This document shows positions 58,809-64,000 of a stretch of DNA of 64,000 nucleotides, in pieces. Each line of letters starts with the position of its first letter. Within the stretch, counting starts at the first letter, position 1. Below the pieces are notes generated by a model. That model ran no database searches and was not told the origin of the DNA. It saw only the letters and a program-made list of their open reading frames with translations. The stretch covers positions 58,215,590 through 58,279,589 of the forward strand of contig NC_044980.1 in NCBI RefSeq assembly GCF_008728515.1. The letters are read 5' to 3'. The stretch comes from Papio anubis (Eukaryota; Chordata; Mammalia; Primates; Cercopithecidae). The position numbers and the translations under genes were made by a program.

Positions 58809-60106
58809 CTGGCAAGATGGCTGAATAGGAACAGCTCCAGTCTGCAGCTGTCAGCAAGATCGACAGAGAAGGCGTGTGATTTCTACATTTCTAACTGAGG
58901 TACCCGGTTCATCTCATTGGGACAGGTTGGACAGTGGGTGCAGGCCAAGGAGGGCAAGGTGAAGCAAGGTGCGGCATCACCTCACCCGGGAAGTGGGAAG
59001 TGCAAGGGGTCAGGGAACTCTCTGTCTTAGCCAAGGGAAGCCAACTGGGACTGTACAGTGCATTCTGGCCCAGATACTGTGCTTTTCCCACAGTCCTCAC
59101 AACCCGCAGACCAGGAGATTCCCTCTGGTGCAGATGACACCAGGGCGTAGGTTTCCAGCACAAAGCTGGGCAGCCATTTGGGCAGACACAGAGCTAGCTG
59201 CAGGAGATTTTTCTTCCTACCCCAGTGGCTCCAGGAATGCCAGACAGAATCGTTCACTTCCATGGAAAGGGGGGCTGAAGCCAGGGAGCCAAGTAATCTG
59301 GCTCAGCGGGTCCCACCTCCATGGAGCCCAGGAAGCTAAGATCCACTGGCTTGAAATTCTTGCTGGTAGCTGGGACACTCAAGTTTGGTGGGGGGAGGGG
59401 TGTCCACTATTGCTGAGGCTTGAGTAGGTGGTTTAACACTCACAGTGTAAACAAAGTTGCTGGGAACTTTGAACTGGGTGGAGCCCACCTCACCTCAGTA
59501 AGGCCACTGCAGTCAGACTGCCTCTTTCTAGATTCCCTCCTCTCTGGACAGGGCATCTCTGGAAAAAAAAGGCAGCAGCCCCAGTCAGGGACATATACAT
59601 AAAACCCCCAAACCCTTAGGACAGAGCACCTGGGGAAAGGGGCAGTTGTGGGTGCAGTTTCAGCAGACTTAAATGTCTCTGCCTGGCAGCTCTGAAGAGA
59701 GCAGCAGATCTCCCAGCACAGCCTTTGAGCTCTGATAAGGGACAGAAAACCTCCTCAAGTCGGTCCCTGACCCCCGTGTATCCTGACTGGGAGTCAGCTC
59801 CCAGTAGGAGCCAACAGACACCTCAAACAGGAGAGCTCTGGCTGGCATCTGGCAGGTGCTCCTCTGGGATGAAGCTTCCAGAGGAAGAACAGGCAGCAAT
59901 CTTTGCTGTTCTACAGCCTCTGCTGGTGAGTCTGGAGTGGACTTCCAGTAAACTCAAGTAGACCTGCAGCAGAGGGGCCTGACTGTTAGAAGGAAAACTA
60001 ACAAATAGAAAGGAATAGTATCAACATCAACAAAAAGGACATCCACTCAGAGACCCCAGCGAAAGGTCACCAACTTCAAAGACCAAAGGTAGCTAAATCC
60101 ACAAAG
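58799..60106 (+). promoter_or_regulatory. L1 5' UTR, older primate type
   Basis: About 1.3 kb carrying an internal promoter in living L1s. It starts at the AAGATGGC YY1-type core. The bulk (59,050-59,950) is GC-richer than its surroundings. Open frames here (for example 58,969-59,427, 59,725-59,961 and minus 59,669-59,899) are UTR chance frames. Confidence 0.88.
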
Positions 60107-61103
60107 ACAAGGAGAAACCAGCACAAAAAAGCTGAGAATTCCAAAAACCAGAACATCTCTTCTCCTCTAAAGGATCACAACTCCTCACCAGCAAGGGAAC
60201 GAAACTGGACAAAGAATGAGTTTGACAAATTGACAGAAGTAGGCATCAGGATGTGGGTAATAACAAACTCCTCCGAGCTAAAGGAGCACATTCTAACCCA
60301 ATGCAAGGAGGCTAAGAACCTTGAACAAAGGTCAGAGGAATTGCTAACTAGAATAACCAGTACAGAGAAGAACATAAATGACTGGATGGAGCTGAAAAAC
60401 ACAGCACGAGAACTTTCATGAAGCATACACAAGTATCAATAGCAAAATTGATCTAATGGAAGAAAGGATATCAGACATTGAGGATGAACTCAATGAAATA
60501 AACTGAGAAGACAAGATTAGGGAAAAAAGAGTGAAAAGAAACGGACAAAGCCTCCAAGAAATATAGAACTATATGAAAAGACCAAATCCACGTTTGATTG
60601 GTGCCCCTGAAACTGACGGGGAGAATGGAACTAAGTTGGAAAACACTACGCAGGATATTATCCAGGAGAACTTCCTCAACCTAGCAAGGCAGGCCATCAT
60701 TTAAATTCAGGAAATAGAGAGAACCCCACAAAGACACTCCTTGAGAAGAGCAACCCCATGACACAAAATTGTCAGATTCACCAAGGTTGAAATGAAGGAA
60801 AAAATATTAAGAGCAGTCAGAGAGAAAGGCCGGGTTGCCCACAAAGGGAACCCCATTAGATGAACAGCAGATCTCTTGGCAGAAACCCTACAAGCAAGAG
60901 AGTGGGGACCAATATTCAGCATTCTTAAAGAAAATAATTTGCAACCCAGAACTTCATATCCAGCCAAACTAAGCTTCATAAGCGAAGGAGAAATAAAATC
61001 CTTTACAGAAAAGCAAATGCTGAGAGATTTTGTCACCACTAGGCCTGCCTTACAAGAGCTCCTGAAGGAAGCACTAAACAGGGAAAGGAACAACTGGTAC
61101 TAG
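60107..61103 (+). pseudogene. L1 ORF1 remnant, start codon lost
   Basis: The consensus ATG (after CACAAAG) reads ACA at 60,107, so the normal start is gone. A coiled-coil piece is open at 60,230-60,421. The C-terminal RNA-binding part is open at 60,876-61,103 (75 codons, ending NNWY), and its TAG at 61,101-61,103 is where ORF1 should stop. The middle is shifted. Normal ORF1p is about 338 codons. Non-functional, though the C-terminal half is well kept. Confidence 0.9.
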
Positions 61104-61193
61104 CCACTGCAAAAACATACCAAATTGTAAAGTCCATCGATGTAATGGAGAAACTGCATCAACTAACAGGTAAAATAACCAACTAGCATCATA

Positions 61194-64000
61194 ATGGCAG
61201 GATCATATTCACACATAACAATATTAATCTTAAATGTAAATGGGCTAAATGCTCCAATTAAAAGACACAGACTGGCAAGTTGGTTAAAGAGTCAAGACCC
61301 ATCAGTGTGCTGTATTCAGGAGACCCATCTCATATGCAAAGAAACACATAGGTTCAAAATACAGAGAAGGAATAATATTTACCAAGCAAATGGAAAGCAA
61401 AAAAAGAGCAGGGGTAGCAATCCTAGTCTCTGACAAAACAGACTTTAAACCAACAAAGATCAAAAGAGACAAAGAAGGGCATTACATAATGGCAAAGGGA
61501 TCCAAGCAACCAGAAGAGTTAACTATCCTAAATGTATATGCACCTAATACAGGAGCACCCAGATTCATAAAGCAAGTTCTTAGAGACCTACAAAGAGACT
61601 TAGACTCCCACACAATAAGAGTGGAAGACTTTAACACCCTACTGTCAGTATTAGACAGATCAATGAGACAGAAAATTAACAAGGGTATCCAGGACTTGAA
61701 CACAGCTCTAGACCAAGCAGAACAAATAGACATCTACGGAACTCTTCACCCCAAATCAACAGAATATACATCCTTCTCAGCACCACATCACACTTATTCT
61801 AAAACTGACCACATAATTGGAAGTAAAACACTCCTCAGCAAATGCAAAACAACTGAAATCATAACAGTCTCTCAGAACACAGTGTAATCAAATTAGAACT
61901 CAGGATTAAGAAACTCACTCAAAACCGCACAACTGCATGGAAACTGATGAACCTGCTCCTGAATAATTACTGGGTAACTAACAAAATGAAGGCAGAAATA
62001 AAGATGTTCTTTGAAACAAATGAGAACAAAGACACAAAGTACCAGAATCTCTGGGACACGCTGAAAGCAGTGTGTAGAGGGAAATTTATAGCACTAAATG
62101 CTCACAAGAGAAAGCAGGAAAGATCTAAAATTGACACCTTAACATCACAATTAAAAGAACTAGAGAAGCAAGAGCAAACAAATTCAAAAGCTAGCAGAAG
62201 ACAAGAAATAACTAAGATCAGAGTAGAACTGAAGGAGAAAGAGACATGAAAGATCCTTAAAAAAATCAATGAATCTAGGAGCTGGTTTTTTGAAAAGATC
62301 AACAAAATAGATAGATTACCAACAAGACTAATAAAAACAGAGAAGAATAAAATAGATGCAATAAAAAATGATAAAGAGGATATAACCAACGATTCCACAG
62401 AAATACAAACTAACATGAGCGAATACTGTAAACACCTCTATGCATATAAACTAGAAAATCTAGAAGAAATGGATAAGTTCTTGGACACATACACCCTGCC
62501 ACGACTAAACCAGGGAGAAGCTGGATCCCTGAATAGACCAATAACAAGTTCTGAAATGGAGGGAGCAATTAATAGCCTACCAACCAAAAACAGTCTGGGA
62601 GCAGACAGATTCACAGCCAAATTCTACCAGAGGTACAAGGAGGAGCTGGTTCCATTCCTTCTGAAATTATTCCAAATAGCAGAAAAAGAGAGAATCCTTC
62701 CTAACTCATTTTATGAGGAAAACATCATCATAATAACAAAACCTGGCAGAGACACAACAAAAAAAGAAAATTTCAGGCCAATATCCCTGATGAACATACA
62801 TGTGAAAATTCTCAGTAAAATGCTGGCAAACTGAATCCAGCAGCACATCAAAAAGTTTATCCACCATGATCAAGTTGGCTTCATCCTGGGGATGCAAGGC
62901 TGATTCAACATACACAAATCAATAAACAGAACTGATGACAAAAAACATATGATTATCTCAATAGATGGAGAAAAGGCCTTCAACAATATTCAACAGCCCT
63001 TCAGGCTAAAAACTCTCAATAAACTAGGTATTGATAGAACATATTTAAAAATAATAAGAACTGTTTATGACAAACCCATAGCCAATATCATACTGAATGG
63101 GCAAAAACTGGAAGTATTCCCTTTGAAAACCGGCACAAGACAAGGATGCCCTCTCTCACTACTCCTATTCAACATTGTATTGGAAGTTCTGGCCAGGGCA
63201 ATCAGGCAAGTCAAAGAAATAAATGGTATTCAACTAGAAAAAGAGGAAGTCAAATTGTCTTGGTTTGCAGATGACATGATTTTATATTCAGAAAACCCCA
63301 TCATCTCAGCCCCAAATCTCCTTAAGCTGATAAGCAACTTCAGCAAAGTCTCAGGATACAAAATCAATGTGCAAGAATCACAAGCATTCCTATACACCAA
63401 TAACAGACAAACAGAGAGCCAATCATGAGTGAACTCCTATTCACAATTGCTTCAAAGAGAATAAAATACCTAGAAATACAACTTAACAAAGGATGTGAAG
63501 GATCTCTTCAAGGAGAACTATAAACCACTGCTCAAGGAAATAAGAGGACACAAACAAATGGAAAAACATTCTATACTCATGGATAGGAAGAATCAATATC
63601 GTGAAAATGGCCATACTGCCCAAAGTAATTAATAGATGCAATTCTATCCCCATCAAGTTACCATTGACTTACTTCACAGAATTGGAAAACATTACTTTAA
63701 ATTTCATATGGAACCCAAAAAGAGCCCACATAGTCAAGACAATCCTAAGCAAAAAGAACAAAGCTGGAGGCATCACACTACCTGACCTCAAATAATACTA
63801 CAAGGCTACAGTAACCAAAACAGAATGGTACTGGTACCAACACAGAGATATAGATCAATGGAACAGAACACAGGCTTCAGAAATAATGCCACACTTCTAC
63901 AACCATATGATATTTTATAAACCTTACAAAAATAAGCAATGGAGAAAAGATCCCCTATTTAATAAATGGTGTTGGGAAAACTGGCTAGCCATGTGCAGAA
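61194..64000 (+). pseudogene. L1 ORF2 remnant (endonuclease and reverse transcriptase), partial
   Basis: The ATG is at 61,194, 90 bases after the ORF1 stop, in the usual inter-ORF spacing. The endonuclease opens with ILNVNG (catalytic Asn) and CIQETH (catalytic Glu) in frame 61,194-61,433. A frameshift near 61,400 moves to 61,390-61,887, with the DFNTLLS motif. The His motif (SxHS) near 61,873 is in the other frame. Reverse-transcriptase parts are open at 62,415-62,834 and 62,949-63,428, with FADD at 63,264-63,275 and GTRQGCPLS upstream. A final piece is 63,601-63,795. Separate frames, so no enzyme is made. The C-terminus lies beyond the window. Confidence 0.92.

Larger units (their letters stand above)
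58799..64000 (+). mobile_element. Full-length-type L1 (L1PA7/8-like), cut by window end
   Basis: 5' UTR from 58,799 (AAGATGGC core at 58,814-58,821), ORF1 (60,107-61,103), ORF2 from 61,194 and still in ORF2 text at 64,000. The 5' UTR is of the older primate type (GCATTCTGGCCCAGATACTGTGC, AAGATCCACTGGCTTGAAATTC), unlike that of the element at 1,157. Both genes are broken. The 3' end lies outside the window. Confidence 0.94.

Noticed and set aside
58969..59427. 152-codon frame near a GC-richer region, possible CpG-island gene start
   Set aside because: The GC-richer region is the L1 5' UTR. The frame is inside it and overlaps several equally long frames on both strands.

Overview
This window is nuclear DNA from a catarrhine primate, most likely an Old World monkey, and it looks like a gene desert. 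Overall it is AT-rich. The identifiable sequence is almost entirely interspersed repeats typical of primates: LINE-1 of several ages, Alu, L2, MIR, MER5/MER1 hAT elements, a Tigger element, and MaLR and ERV-like LTRs. I found no host exon series, no intact gene, no structural RNA gene and no CRISPR. The longest open frames are LINE-1 fragments or chance frames. The lineage call rests on a young, CpG-rich AluY at 53,931-54,236. Its head carries 'GGCTTGAGCC' and 'CCCGTCTCGG' variants that I associate with Old World monkey Alu subfamilies; this is recalled, not searched.

Layout. 1-1,156 unassigned. 1,157-7,335 one full-length but indel-riddled L1 in sense. 8,081-9,990 an antisense old L1 with two Alus. 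10,430-12,660 an ancient LTR-like repeat and a Tigger transposon split by an AluJ. 13,115-19,280 an old L1 containing an Alu and a small inverted L1 piece. This L1 stops abruptly at a block of about 820 bp (19,281-20,100) that is dense in CpG and bacterial in appearance. 20,322-24,285 a MaLR solo LTR, an MLT1 end, L2 and Alu. 24,547-25,750 a 5'-truncated L1 with a 12-bp target-site duplication. 25,761-32,088 mostly unique DNA with microsatellites and a MIR.

32,089-37,735 two Alus and an old L1M with a third Alu. 38,010-40,613 a twin-primed (5'-inverted) L1 carrying a second short L1 inside it. 40,760-41,679 an LTR-like piece and an Alu. 42,365-44,715 MER5A, MIR and MaLR fragments. 44,740-48,700 an antisense old L1 split by a MER1-type hAT element. 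51,185-56,960 two antisense L1 pieces with an Alu and the AluY. 58,799 to the window end is a second full-length-type L1 (5' UTR, ORF1, ORF2), cut off by the window edge.

The parts do not form a pathway; the window is a layered record of insertions. The nesting order is readable: Alus lie inside L1s, a hAT lies inside an old L1, and an L1 lies inside an L1. The one segment that does not fit primate repeat biology is 19,281-20,100. The conservative reading is bacterial contamination or an assembly chimera. A true insertion of bacterial DNA is possible only if long reads span both junctions.
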